A stretch of 64,000 nt of DNA, from contig NZ_JBPOFB010000006.1 of assembly GCF_051251565.1 (NCBI RefSeq), positions 1 to 64,000 on the forward strand, given 5' to 3'. The notes below the pieces were generated by a model, which searched no databases, was not told the DNA's origin, and saw only the letters and a program-made list of their open reading frames with translations. Shown piece by piece: positions 25,162 to 34,213 of this stretch. This DNA comes from Marivita sp051251565 (GTDB lineage: Bacteria; Pseudomonadota; Alphaproteobacteria; Rhodobacterales; Rhodobacteraceae). A program made the translations under genes and the position numbers. Every line of letters begins with the position of its first letter. Position 1 is the first letter of the stretch.

Positions 25162-26691
25162 TTACAAATCCATCAACAACCGACGCGGATCTTCGAGCGC
25201 CTCTTTGACGCGCACGAGGAAGGTCACAGCGCCTTTGCCGTCGACGATGCGGTGGTCGTAGCTGAGCGCGAGGTACATCATCGGGCGGATCACGACCTGG
25301 CCGTTGATGGCCATAGGGCGGTCCTGGATTTTGTGCATGCCGAGGATGCCCGATTGTGGCGGATTCAAAATAGGTGAGGACATGAGCGAGCCGTAGACGC
25401 CGCCGTTCGAGATGGTGAAGGTGCCGCCCTGCATTTCGGCCATGGACAGCTTGCCATCCCGGGCGCGGCGGCCTTTTTCGGCAATCGCTTTCTCGATCTC
25501 GGCAAAGCTCATCTTGTCGGCGTCGCGGATCACCGGAACCACAAGACCCTGCGGCGTGCCCGCAGCGACGCCCATATGGACGAAGTTCTTGTAGACGATG
25601 TCGGTGCCGTCGATCTCGGCGTTCACTTCCGGCACTTCTTTCAACGCATGGCAGCAGGCCTTGGTGAAGAAGGACATGAAGCCAAGGCGCACGCCGTGTT
25701 TCTTTTCGAACAGGTCCTTGTATTCCGACCGCAGAGCCATCGTTTCGGTCATGTCCACCTCGTTATAGGTGGTCAGGATCGCAGCGGCGTTCTGGGCGTC
25801 CTTGAGGCGGCGGGCGATTGTCTGGCGCAGGCGGGTCATCTTGACCCGTTCTTCGCGGGCGGCGTCATCGGCGCTGACCGGGCCGCGCGGGGCGGCGGGT
25901 GTGGCCGCTGGTGCCGGGGCAGAGGAGGCTGCGGCGACCGCTTTGGCGACATCGTCTTTCATGATGCGCCCGTCGCGGCCAGAGCCCTGGACCTGCGCGG
26001 CAGACAGGCCCGCTTCGGCCATTGCCTTATTGGCGGAGGGCGCGTTTTCCACATCCTTGCCGGGGCCTGCATTGCCTGCGGGGGGCGTGGTGTATTGCGT
26101 CTCACCGGCCACGGCGCTGGGCGCTGTATCGGCGGAAGCGGCGCTGCCCCCGATCACACCAAGCTTGCCACCGGCGGCCACGGTGCTGCCTTCGGCGGCG
26201 ACGATTTCCGACAGTACGCCCGCGCTGGGTGCAGGGACTTCGACGGACACTTTGTCGGTCTCAAGTTCGCAGAGCATTTCGTCCTGCGCGACGGTGTCAC
26301 CGACCTTTTTGAACCATGTGGACACGGTGGCCTCGGACACGGATTCACCAAGCGTGGGCACCATGACATCAACAGACGCGCCGCCCTCTTGCTTGGCGGG
26401 GGCTGTCGCGGTCGGCTCGGACGCGGCTTTGGCCGGGCTTGTGGCAGCTGCACCGCCTTCGGTGATATTGGCCAGAAGCGCATCCACGCCCACGGTTTCG
26501 CCTTCACCTGCGACGATATCGGCAAGCGTGCCTGCGACGGGTGACGGCACTTCGACGGTAACCTTGTCGGTTTCAAGCTCGCACAGCATTTCGTCCACGG
26601 CAACGGTGTCACCCGGCTTTTTGAACCATGTGGCGACCGTGGCCTCGGTCACGGATTCGCCCAGAGTGGGCACACGCACTTCGGTTGTCAT
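25162..26691 (-). CDS. sucB: Dihydrolipoyl succinyltransferase (E2 of 2-oxoglutarate dehydrogenase), two lipoyl domains
   Basis: The 509-residue E2 has two N-terminal lipoyl domains with attachment lysines Lys43 and Lys147 in near-identical CELETDK motifs, a peripheral-subunit-binding domain (about 218-255) and a C-terminal catalytic domain ending with SYDHRIVDGKGAV, which carries the active-site His. E. coli SucB has one lipoyl domain; here the domain is duplicated with an Ala/Pro-rich linker. It transfers the succinyl group to CoA. It starts 3 bp after the sucA stop. Confidence 0.93.
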   Translation of the reverse strand: MTTEVRVPTLGESVTEATVATWFKKPGDTVAVDEMLCELETDKVTVEVPSPVAGTLADIVAGEGETVGVDALLANITEGGAAATSPAKAASEPTATAPAKQEGGASVDVMVPTLGESVSEATVSTWFKKVGDTVAQDEMLCELETDKVSVEVPAPSAGVLSEIVAAEGSTVAAGGKLGVIGGSAASADTAPSAVAGETQYTTPPAGNAGPGKDVENAPSANKAMAEAGLSAAQVQGSGRDGRIMKDDVAKAVAAASSAPAPAATPAAPRGPVSADDAAREERVKMTRLRQTIARRLKDAQNAAAILTTYNEVDMTETMALRSEYKDLFEKKHGVRLGFMSFFTKACCHALKEVPEVNAEIDGTDIVYKNFVHMGVAAGTPQGLVVPVIRDADKMSFAEIEKAIAEKGRRARDGKLSMAEMQGGTFTISNGGVYGSLMSSPILNPPQSGILGMHKIQDRPMAINGQVVIRPMMYLALSYDHRIVDGKGAVTFLVRVKEALEDPRRLLMDL

Positions 26692-26694
26692 GTC

Positions 26695-29661
26695 TTACTT
26701 CCCTTCGATCGTCAGCGCTTCGTCAACGAGTGCTGCTTGCTGTGCTTTGTGTTGGCTGGCCAGACCTGTTGCAGGCGAGGCCGATGTGGCGCGACCGACA
26801 TAGCGCGGGCGCGGGTGCTGGGCTTTGATACGGCCCAGAACCCATTCAAGGTTCGGTTCCATGAACGTCCAGGCCCCTTGGTTCTTGGGTTCTTCCTGAC
26901 ACCAGATCATGTCGGCCTGCGGGAAGCGTTCGAGTTCCTTGACGGCAGAGATCGCCGGGAACGGGTAGAACTGCTCAAAACGCAGGATGTAGATGTCGTC
27001 GATTCCGCGGGCATCGCGTTCTTCAAGCAGGTCATAATAAACCTTGCCGGAACACATCACGACGCGCTTGATCTTGTCGTCGCTGACCAGTTTGGTGTCC
27101 GAGTTGCCATATTGCGCATCGTCCCACAGAACCCGGTGGAAGCTGGACCCGGTGGTGAATTCCTCGGCCTTGGACACAGCCAGCTTGTGGCGGAGCAGGG
27201 ATTTCGGGGTCATCAGGATCAGCGGCTTGCGGAAGGACCGGTGCAGCTGGCGGCGCAGGATATGGAAATAGTTGGCGGGCGTCGTGCAATTGGCCACGAT
27301 CCAGTTGTCCTGACCACATTGCTGCAAGAAGCGTTCCAGACGTGCGGATGAATGTTCCGGCCCCTGACCTTCAAACCCGTGCGGCAGCAGGCAGACAAGG
27401 CCTGACATGCGCAACCATTTGCTTTCGCCCGAGCTGACGAACTGGTCGAACATGATCTGTGCGCCATTGGCGAAATCGCCGAACTGCGCTTCCCACAGGG
27501 TGAGCGCGTTTGGTTCGGCCAAGGAGTAGCCGTATTCAAACCCAAGCACCGCGTATTCCGACAGGGCGGAATCGATCACCTCGAACCGGGCTTGCCCGTC
27601 GCGGATGTTGTTGAGCGGGTAGTAGCGTTCCTCGGTGTCTTGGTTGATCAGGCCGGAATGGCGCTGGCTGAACGTGCCACGGGTGCTGTCCTGACCCGAA
27701 AGGCGGACGCCGTAGCCTTCGGTCAAGAGCGATCCAAAGGCCAGTGCCTCGGCTGTTGCCCAGTCGAAGCCTTCGCCGGTTTCGAGCATGGCTGCGCGGG
27801 TTTCCAACAGGCGGCCAACGGTCTTGTGGAGCGGGAACCCATCAGGCGCGCGGGTGAGCGCGGTACCGACCTCGGACAGCGTGTCCGGCTGAACCGAGGT
27901 TTTGCCGCGCTGGTACTTGCCCTGTTTCTGCCGATCGAGATGCGACCAGCGCCCATCCAGCCAGTCGGCCTTGTTGGGGCGGTATTCCTTGCCGGCTTCG
28001 AATTCTTCGTTCAGGCGCGCCTGAAAGGCGGCCTTCATGTCTTCGATTTCGCCTTCGGGGATCAGGCCGTCCTTGACCAGCCGTTCGGTATAGAGCGACA
28101 GCGTGGTCTTGTGGCCTTTGATCTTTTTATACATCACAGGGTTGGTGAACATCGGTTCATCGCCTTCGTTATGGCCGAAGCGGCGATAACAGAAGATGTC
28201 CAGAACCACGTCCTTGCCGAATTTCTGGCGGAACTCGGTGGCGACCTTTGCGGCGTGCACAACCGCTTCGGGGTCGTCGCCGTTGACGTGGAAGATCGGT
28301 GCTTCGACGACCAGCGCGTTGTCCGTCGGATAGGGCGAGGAGCGCGAAAAGTGCGGGGCGGTGGTAAAGCCGATCTGGTTGTTCACAACGATATGGATGG
28401 TGCCGCCGGTCCGGTGACCGCGCAGACCCGACAGCGCAAAACATTCGGCCACAACACCCTGACCGGCAAACGCCGCATCACCGTGCAGCAGGATCGGCAT
28501 GACCGACCGGCGCGATGTGTCACCATGGTGGTCTTGCTTGGCGCGAACCTTGCCCAGCACAACCGGGTTCACCGCTTCGAGGTGCGACGGGTTGGCGGTC
28601 AGTGACAGGTGCACGGAATTGCCGTCAAATTCACGGTCGCTGGAAGCCCCGAGGTGATATTTCACGTCGCCCGAGCCATCGACATCCTCGGGTTTGAAGC
28701 TGCCGCCCTGAAACTCGTTGAAGATCGCGCGGTAGGGTTTCTGCATCACGTTGGCCAGAACCGACAAACGGCCCCGGTGGGGCATGCCCACAACGATCTC
28801 TTTGACGCCAAGGTTGCCGCCGCGCTTGATGATCTGCTCCATCGCCGGGATCAGGCTTTCGCCGCCATCAAGGCCAAACCGCTTGGTGCCCATGTATTTG
28901 ACGTGCAGGAATTTCTCAAAGCCTTCGGCTTCGACCATCTTGTTCAGGATCGCCTTGCGGCCCTCGCGCGTGAACGCGACCTCTTTGCCGTAGCCTTCGA
29001 TCCGTTCCTTGAGCCACGCGGATTGTTCGGGGTCCGAGATGTGCATGTATTGCAGGGCAAAAGTGCCGCAATAGGTGCGGCGCACGATATCAAGGATTTC
29101 GCGCATGGAGGCGATCTGGAGGCCCAGAACGTTGTCGATAAAGATCGGCCGGTCCATGTCGGCTTCGGTAAAGCCGTAGGATTTGGGGTCCAGTTCCGGG
29201 TGCGCGGTCTTTTCGCGCATGCCCAGCGGGTCAAGATCAGCGGCAAGGTGCCCCCGGATGCGGTAGGCGCGGATGATCATGAGCGCGCGGATAGAGTCCA
29301 GCACGGCGCGTTGGATGGCGTCGTCTGTGACCTCGACGCCTTTTTCCTGCGCCTTGGCCTTGATCTTGTCGCCAGCGGCTTTTGCCTCGACCGGTGGGGC
29401 CGGCCACTGTCCGTCCAGCGCGGCTGTCAGATCGTCATTGGGCTGCGGCGGCCAATCGGCGCGCGCCCAGCTGGGGCCCGATGCTTCGCGTTTGACGCTG
29501 ATATCGTCGTCGCCCAGTTGCTTGAAAAACGCCTGCCACGCCTCATCGACCGCATTGGGATCGTTGGCATACCGCGCGTACATCTGTTCCAGATAGGCCG
29601 CGTTGTGCCCCTGCATGAAGCTGGAGGCATGGAATTGATCGTTGGGGCTTTGATCCGTCAT
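26695..29661 (-). CDS. sucA: 2-oxoglutarate dehydrogenase E1
   Basis: The 988-residue thiamine-diphosphate enzyme decarboxylates 2-oxoglutarate and loads the lipoyl arm of SucB. Family signatures include the N-terminal NAAYLEQMYARYANDPNAVD, VGMPHRGRLSVLANVM, HLGASSDR, the ThDP-binding GDAAFAGQGVVAE and the C-terminal QEEPKNQGAW. Length matches alphaproteobacterial SucA. It is directly followed by sucB. Confidence 0.95.
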   Translation of the reverse strand: MTDQSPNDQFHASSFMQGHNAAYLEQMYARYANDPNAVDEAWQAFFKQLGDDDISVKREASGPSWARADWPPQPNDDLTAALDGQWPAPPVEAKAAGDKIKAKAQEKGVEVTDDAIQRAVLDSIRALMIIRAYRIRGHLAADLDPLGMREKTAHPELDPKSYGFTEADMDRPIFIDNVLGLQIASMREILDIVRRTYCGTFALQYMHISDPEQSAWLKERIEGYGKEVAFTREGRKAILNKMVEAEGFEKFLHVKYMGTKRFGLDGGESLIPAMEQIIKRGGNLGVKEIVVGMPHRGRLSVLANVMQKPYRAIFNEFQGGSFKPEDVDGSGDVKYHLGASSDREFDGNSVHLSLTANPSHLEAVNPVVLGKVRAKQDHHGDTSRRSVMPILLHGDAAFAGQGVVAECFALSGLRGHRTGGTIHIVVNNQIGFTTAPHFSRSSPYPTDNALVVEAPIFHVNGDDPEAVVHAAKVATEFRQKFGKDVVLDIFCYRRFGHNEGDEPMFTNPVMYKKIKGHKTTLSLYTERLVKDGLIPEGEIEDMKAAFQARLNEEFEAGKEYRPNKADWLDGRWSHLDRQKQGKYQRGKTSVQPDTLSEVGTALTRAPDGFPLHKTVGRLLETRAAMLETGEGFDWATAEALAFGSLLTEGYGVRLSGQDSTRGTFSQRHSGLINQDTEERYYPLNNIRDGQARFEVIDSALSEYAVLGFEYGYSLAEPNALTLWEAQFGDFANGAQIMFDQFVSSGESKWLRMSGLVCLLPHGFEGQGPEHSSARLERFLQQCGQDNWIVANCTTPANYFHILRRQLHRSFRKPLILMTPKSLLRHKLAVSKAEEFTTGSSFHRVLWDDAQYGNSDTKLVSDDKIKRVVMCSGKVYYDLLEERDARGIDDIYILRFEQFYPFPAISAVKELERFPQADMIWCQEEPKNQGAWTFMEPNLEWVLGRIKAQHPRPRYVGRATSASPATGLASQHKAQQAALVDEALTIEGK

Positions 29662-29745
29662 GTGTTGTGGTCCTCCCGACCGGTCTGATCAAGCAGCAGG
29701 AAAGCGGGTCACGCGATCCGCTATCGTGCGGCTTTGTGTGTGGGC

Positions 29746-29805
29746 AAGCCGGGCATGTGCCCGGCTTACATGGTGTTTGGCGTAGGCCGGGCATCGGCCC
29801 GCTAC
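29746..29805. repeat. Palindromic intergenic repeats between sucD and sucA
   Basis: A 9-bp stem AAGCCGGGC-ATGT-GCCCGGCTT (29746-29767) is followed by a second inverted unit bordered by GTAG (29782-29785) and CTAC (29802-29805) around CGGG/CCCG. The GTAG/CTAC borders recur in the other intergenic repeats of the window. Confidence 0.6.
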
Positions 29806-29809
29806 GCAG

Positions 29810-30691
29810 TTAGCCAATCGCGGCAAGAACCGCTTCGCCAAGGCTGGCGGGGCTTTCGGCCACGACGATGCCTGCGGATTTCATCGCTTCGATCTTGTCC
29901 TCGGCACCGCCTTTGCCACCGGCGACAATGGCGCCTGCGTGGCCCATCCGGCGGCCCGGAGGGGCTGTGCGGCCTGCGATGAAACCTGCGGTGGGTTTCC
30001 AGCGGCCACGCTTCTTTTCATCGGCTAGGAACTGCGCGGCTTCTTCCTCGGCGGAACCACCGATTTCACCGATCATGATGATGCTTTGCGTTTCGTCATC
30101 CGCAAGGAACCATTCGAGCACGTCGATATGCTCGGTCCCTTTGATGGGGTCTCCGCCGATGCCCACACAGGTGGACTGACCAAGGCCTACGTCTGTTGTC
30201 TGTTTCACGGCCTCATAGGTAAGCGTGCCGGAGCGGGACACAACCCCGACAGAGCCGCGACGGTGGATGTGGCCGGGCATGATGCCGATCTTGCAGGCGT
30301 CGGGCGTGATGACACCGGGGCAGTTCGGGCCGATGAGGCGGGACTTGGAATCCTCTAGCGCGCGCTTGACCTTCATCATGTCGAGCACCGGGATGCCTTC
30401 GGTGATGCAGACGATGACTTCCATCTCGGCGTCAATCGCCTCGAGGATCGAGTCGGCAGCGAAGGGTGGCGGGACGTAGATCACCGAGGCGTTCGCGCCG
30501 GTGACGTGCCGGGCCTCGTGGACCGAGTTGAAGACCGGAAGGTCGAGATGGGTCATCCCGCCCTTGCCCGGTGTCACACCGCCGACCATCTTGGTGCCAT
30601 AGGCGATGGCCTGTTCGGTGTGGAATGTGCCTTGCGAGCCGGTGAGGCCCTGGCAGATCACTTTGGTGTTTTCGTCGATGAGGACGGCCAT
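29810..30691 (-). CDS. sucD: Succinyl-CoA ligase, alpha subunit
   Basis: The 293-residue subunit binds CoA (N-terminal Rossmann domain, CQGLTGSQGTFHTEQAI) and carries the phosphohistidine, probably in RMGHAGAIV near residue 250. With SucC it makes succinate and a nucleoside triphosphate from succinyl-CoA. It follows sucC after an 80-bp gap that contains a palindromic repeat pair. Confidence 0.94.
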   Translation of the reverse strand: MAVLIDENTKVICQGLTGSQGTFHTEQAIAYGTKMVGGVTPGKGGMTHLDLPVFNSVHEARHVTGANASVIYVPPPFAADSILEAIDAEMEVIVCITEGIPVLDMMKVKRALEDSKSRLIGPNCPGVITPDACKIGIMPGHIHRRGSVGVVSRSGTLTYEAVKQTTDVGLGQSTCVGIGGDPIKGTEHIDVLEWFLADDETQSIIMIGEIGGSAEEEAAQFLADEKKRGRWKPTAGFIAGRTAPPGRRMGHAGAIVAGGKGGAEDKIEAMKSAGIVVAESPASLGEAVLAAIG

Positions 30692-30706
30692 GTGGCGTTC
30701 TCCTAT

Positions 30707-30768
30707 GTAGGGTGCGTGATTTCACACACCGATCTTTCCGGGAAGGTGCGTGAGATCACGCACCCTAC
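30707..30768. repeat. Paired palindromic repeat, copy 2
   Basis: GTAG with GGTGCGTGATTTCACACACC (30711-30730), a 14-nt spacer, then GGTGCGTGAGATCACGCACC followed by CTAC (30745-30768). It is the same two-unit element as at 25101-25154 and fills most of the sucC-sucD gap. Confidence 0.8.
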
Positions 30769-30771
30769 GAA

Positions 30772-31965
30772 TTATCCTTTGACGGCTTTCACGATCTTTT
30801 CGGCACCATCCTTGAGGTCGTCGGCGGCGATCACGTCGAGGCCGGAGTTTTTGATGATCTCCTTGCCCTGTTCGACGTTTGTGCCTTCGAGACGCACAAC
30901 CAGCGGCACCTTGAGGCCGACCTCTTTGACGGCCGCGATCACGCCCTCGGCGATCACATCGCAGCGCATGATGCCGCCGAAGATGTTGACGAGGATGCCT
31001 TTGACCTGCGGGTCAGACGTGATGATCTTGAATGCTTCGGTCACCTTTTCCTTGGTCGCGCCGCCGCCCACGTCGAGGAAGTTGGCAGGCTCGGCACCGT
31101 AGAGCTTGATGATGTCCATCGTCGCCATGGCAAGGCCCGCGCCGTTGACCATGCAGCCGATCTCACCGTCCAGAGCGATGTAGTTGAGGTCGTACTTGGA
31201 CGCCTCAAGCTCTTTGGGGTCTTCTTCGGTCTCGTCGCGCAGCTCCGCAAGTTCGGGGTGGCGGTACATGGCGTTGCCGTCAAAGCTCATCTTGGCATCG
31301 AGGCATTTCAGATCGCCTTCGTCGGACACGATCAGCGGGTTGATTTCCAGCATCTCCATGTCTTTGTCGACGAAAAGCTTGTAGAGCGTGCCCATGAGCG
31401 CGACGCATTGTTTGATCTGCTTGCCTTCGAGTCCCAGATTGAACGCGATGCGGCGGCCATGGAAAGCTTGGTAGCCGGTGGCGGGATCGACTGAGAAGCT
31501 GAGGATCTTCTCGGGCGTGGATTCTGCGACTTCCTCGATGTCCATGCCGCCTTCGGTGGAGGCCACGAAGGACACACGGGATGTCTGGCGATCCACGAGA
31601 AGGGCAAGATACATCTCGGTCTGGATGCCCGAGCCGTCTTCGATATAGATGCGGTTGACCTGCTTGCCGGCGTCGCCCGTCTGCTTGGTCACAAGGGTGC
31701 GGCCCAGCATCTTCTTGGCTTCTTCCGCGGCTTCTTCAACCGATTTGGCAAGACGCACACCACCGGCTTCGCCAGCGCTGTCTTCTTTGAACTTGCCCTT
31801 GCCCCGGCCACCTGCGTGGATCTGTGCCTTGACCACCCAAAGAGGTCCGTCCATTTCGCCTGCCTTGGTCTTGGCCTCTTCGGCCTTGAGAACCACGCGG
31901 CCGTCCGACACCGGGGCGCCGTAGCTGCGTAGCAGGGCTTTCGCCTGATACTCGTGGATGTTCAT
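30772..31965 (-). CDS. sucC: Succinyl-CoA ligase, beta subunit
   Basis: The 397-residue subunit has an ATP-grasp nucleotide-binding fold (MNIHEYQAKALLRSYGAPVS start, KAQIHAGGRGKGKF, EINPLIV, NGAGLAMATMDIIKLYG). It is the first gene of the minus-strand sucC-sucD-sucA-sucB-MAPEG-lpd block and is preceded by a region with paired GTGATCAC palindromes. Confidence 0.95.
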   Translation of the reverse strand: MNIHEYQAKALLRSYGAPVSDGRVVLKAEEAKTKAGEMDGPLWVVKAQIHAGGRGKGKFKEDSAGEAGGVRLAKSVEEAAEEAKKMLGRTLVTKQTGDAGKQVNRIYIEDGSGIQTEMYLALLVDRQTSRVSFVASTEGGMDIEEVAESTPEKILSFSVDPATGYQAFHGRRIAFNLGLEGKQIKQCVALMGTLYKLFVDKDMEMLEINPLIVSDEGDLKCLDAKMSFDGNAMYRHPELAELRDETEEDPKELEASKYDLNYIALDGEIGCMVNGAGLAMATMDIIKLYGAEPANFLDVGGGATKEKVTEAFKIITSDPQVKGILVNIFGGIMRCDVIAEGVIAAVKEVGLKVPLVVRLEGTNVEQGKEIIKNSGLDVIAADDLKDGAEKIVKAVKG

Positions 31966-32274
31966 CGGTCAACTGTCCCGTCTTTTGCTGCGATTGCTGG
32001 CGATATACGGTGGTATACCGTCGCGGAATAAAGGCTTTTTTGACGCAGGGCGGGCAAATCGGCGAAAAAGCGACATTTGTGATCACACGTTTTTTAGCTG
32101 TGATCACAAAAGTGAATCGCAGGAGCGCGTTGGATTTGTCGTGCAGGTCAGACACACCCGATTCTTTTGATTTGCATCTGAGTTGACGCGGAATCACGGA
32201 ACCGCGTACCGTTACAGCGATGCCACACGCGCCTGACGCACCCAAATCGTGGCACATGAGGACGACGCAGTAGA
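31966..32274. other. Divergent promoter region of sucC and the glycosyltransferase-methyltransferase gene
   Basis: This 309-bp region holds both promoters. Apart from the paired palindromes at 32076-32110, a GGTATACC palindrome (32012-32019) lies within ATACGGTGGTATACCGT, about 47 bp before sucC, and could belong to its core promoter or be another binding site. No coding frame is credible. Confidence 0.55.
32076..32110. promoter_or_regulatory. Paired GTGATCAC palindromes upstream of sucC
   Basis: TTTGTGATCAC (32076-32086) and GTGATCACAAA (32100-32110) form an inverted pair. The two 8-bp palindromes are centred 21 bp apart, two helical turns, and lie about 115-145 bp before sucC. The sdhC region has the same pair with the same spacing, so this is very likely a dimer-of-dimers operator. 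The cognate regulator is not identifiable here. Confidence 0.75.
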
Positions 32275-34158
32275 ATGAACACCAGACCCCGCGCTTTTGA
32301 GGCGTGCCCGGAGACTGGGTCTCCGGTTGGCATGGCAAGCCTGCCTTTCGAGCATATCGAAGGGCATAGGGACGCGTTTGTCGTGCCCTTTCGTCGTGGC
32401 GTGCGCACAGGTCCGCGGTTTCATGCGGGTGCGTTTGATGCGGCGGGCGCCCCGCTTTGCAATACCGAGATGCGCACCATCCACCGTGCCAGCCTTGCGA
32501 CCAAAGAGGTTCGAGACGCGGCGCTGGCGGATGCCGGAACGCTGCACGGCGAATGGTTGTTCTGCGGAATTTTGTCAGCGCAGTTTGGGCATATCATCAC
32601 CCGCAGCCTCGGGATGCTTTGGGCGATCGAGCATGTGCCGAAATCGGTAAAGCTGTTGTTCGTGTCGATGATGTATGATTCGGGCGAACACCGGTTTCTG
32701 GAAACCCTGCTGGCGACACTAGGAATCGAGAACGACTACAAAATCCTGCGCAGACCGGCGCATGTCGAGACGCTTTATACCGCGCCGGACCTGTTCAGCG
32801 AAGTGATCTGGTGCGCCGCTCCGCAGGTTTATGTGGACTGGATCAAGGGGCGGATGCCGACGCCGGGCGCGTCCGAGTTCGGGCGCAAGATCTACATCAC
32901 CCGTGACAGGCTGTCAGGTACGGCGGGGCGGCATCTGTGCGAAGACATCCTTGAGGATAATTTGGCGCGGGCGGGGTTTGATATTGTCGCGCCGGAAACC
33001 CTGACGCTTGCGCAGCAGCTTGCGATGTACCGCCATGCGGATACGGTCATAGCGGCGGATGGGTCGGCGCTTCATATTCTGCCATTTTCGATCCGTGATA
33101 CGGCGTCCGTTTATGTGTTGCAGCGCCGGACCGAGTTTCCACCGCTGATCGCCAACCATCTGAGCAGTTTTACCAACGCAGCCATCCACCGGATTGATGC
33201 GATTGACGATGTGATCTGGCCGCAGGACCGGGCGGACAACACCGCGCTTGTTGCGCTGGATTTCAAGAAACTTCAAGACCTGTTCATCGGGCACGGTGTG
33301 CTGCGCGCAACTGAGGCGTGGCGCTGTCCCGACCAGAAAGACTTTGACGCCTCACGGGCCTTGGGCCGACCGAAACATCAGGGGTTCATGACGGACTCTG
33401 AACGACCGCAATTTCTGAGAGACTTGCGGCGCAGCAAACTGGAGAAAAAAGCCATGAAAGATGTTGCAGACGCGCTTCCGATCCCTGTCATTGACGGGTT
33501 GCGGTATTTCCGGGTTCTCAACCGATTGCATGAAAAGCTGCAACCCGATTGGTATCTTGAGGTCGGCACCTTCACCGGCAAGAGCCTGTCCTTGGCCAAA
33601 TGCAACACGATTGCGGTGGATCCGAAGTTTCAGATCAGCTTTCCGGTGGTGAATGCGACGGGTCGCAAGATGCATTTCTTCCAGCAAACCAGCGATGATT
33701 TCTTTGCCGAGGGGTTTGTCAAACAAAACAAGATCAAGATTGATTTTGCGTTTCTGGACGGCATGCATCTGTTTGAATTTCTGCTGCGTGATTTCATCGA
33801 GGCGGAAAAGCTGATGTCACCAGACGGGGTGATCGCGCTGCATGATTGCTGCCCGACGACGGATTACATGGCCGAACGCGAGTTCCATGATGGTCAGTGG
33901 ACGGGTGATGTGTGGAAGACGCTGCTGATCTTGCAGCAATATCGCCCCGATCTTCAGATCGACGTGTTGTCAGCCGCCCCGACGGGGTTGGTTCTGATCC
34001 GCAACCTGAACCCGCGCAGCACCGTTTTGTCCAAGAAGTACGACGCGCTGGTCAAAGAGTTCATGGACGAAGAGCTGTCGGATTTCGATGGCGGGATCGG
34101 GGGATATTTCCAGAATTTCAATCTGGTCGATCCACTGGAATTTCTGGACACGCTGTAA
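32275..34158 (+). CDS. Fusion of a GT61/DUF563-type glycosyltransferase and a SAM methyltransferase
   Basis: The 627-residue protein has two parts. About residues 75-300 resemble DUF563/GT61 glycosyltransferases (FGHIITRSLGMLWAIEH, RKIYITRDR, VIAADGSALHILPF). About residues 400-590 form a class-I methyltransferase with motif I in LEVGTFTGKS, the FAFLDGMHLFEFLLRDFIEA segment and LHDCCP. A polysaccharide or glycolipid modification role is likely, with sugar transfer and methylation by one chain; the substrate is unknown. It stands alone between sucC and mdh with no other sugar genes nearby, and ends at a bidirectional terminator. Confidence 0.75.
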   Translation: MNTRPRAFEACPETGSPVGMASLPFEHIEGHRDAFVVPFRRGVRTGPRFHAGAFDAAGAPLCNTEMRTIHRASLATKEVRDAALADAGTLHGEWLFCGILSAQFGHIITRSLGMLWAIEHVPKSVKLLFVSMMYDSGEHRFLETLLATLGIENDYKILRRPAHVETLYTAPDLFSEVIWCAAPQVYVDWIKGRMPTPGASEFGRKIYITRDRLSGTAGRHLCEDILEDNLARAGFDIVAPETLTLAQQLAMYRHADTVIAADGSALHILPFSIRDTASVYVLQRRTEFPPLIANHLSSFTNAAIHRIDAIDDVIWPQDRADNTALVALDFKKLQDLFIGHGVLRATEAWRCPDQKDFDASRALGRPKHQGFMTDSERPQFLRDLRRSKLEKKAMKDVADALPIPVIDGLRYFRVLNRLHEKLQPDWYLEVGTFTGKSLSLAKCNTIAVDPKFQISFPVVNATGRKMHFFQQTSDDFFAEGFVKQNKIKIDFAFLDGMHLFEFLLRDFIEAEKLMSPDGVIALHDCCPTTDYMAEREFHDGQWTGDVWKTLLILQQYRPDLQIDVLSAAPTGLVLIRNLNPRSTVLSKKYDALVKEFMDEELSDFDGGIGGYFQNFNLVDPLEFLDTL

Positions 34159-34161
34159 TGC

Positions 34162-34190
34162 AAAAAGGCGGCCCATGGGCCGCCCTTTCT
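34162..34190. terminator. Bidirectional terminator between the fusion gene and mdh
   Basis: An 8-bp perfect stem GGCGGCCC-AT-GGGCCGCC (34167-34184) has an A-run on its left (34162-34166) and CTTTCT on its right, so it can work on both strands for the two convergent genes. Confidence 0.82.
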
Positions 34191-34213
34191 AAACTGTAGT
34201 TCTAGACCCGGTC

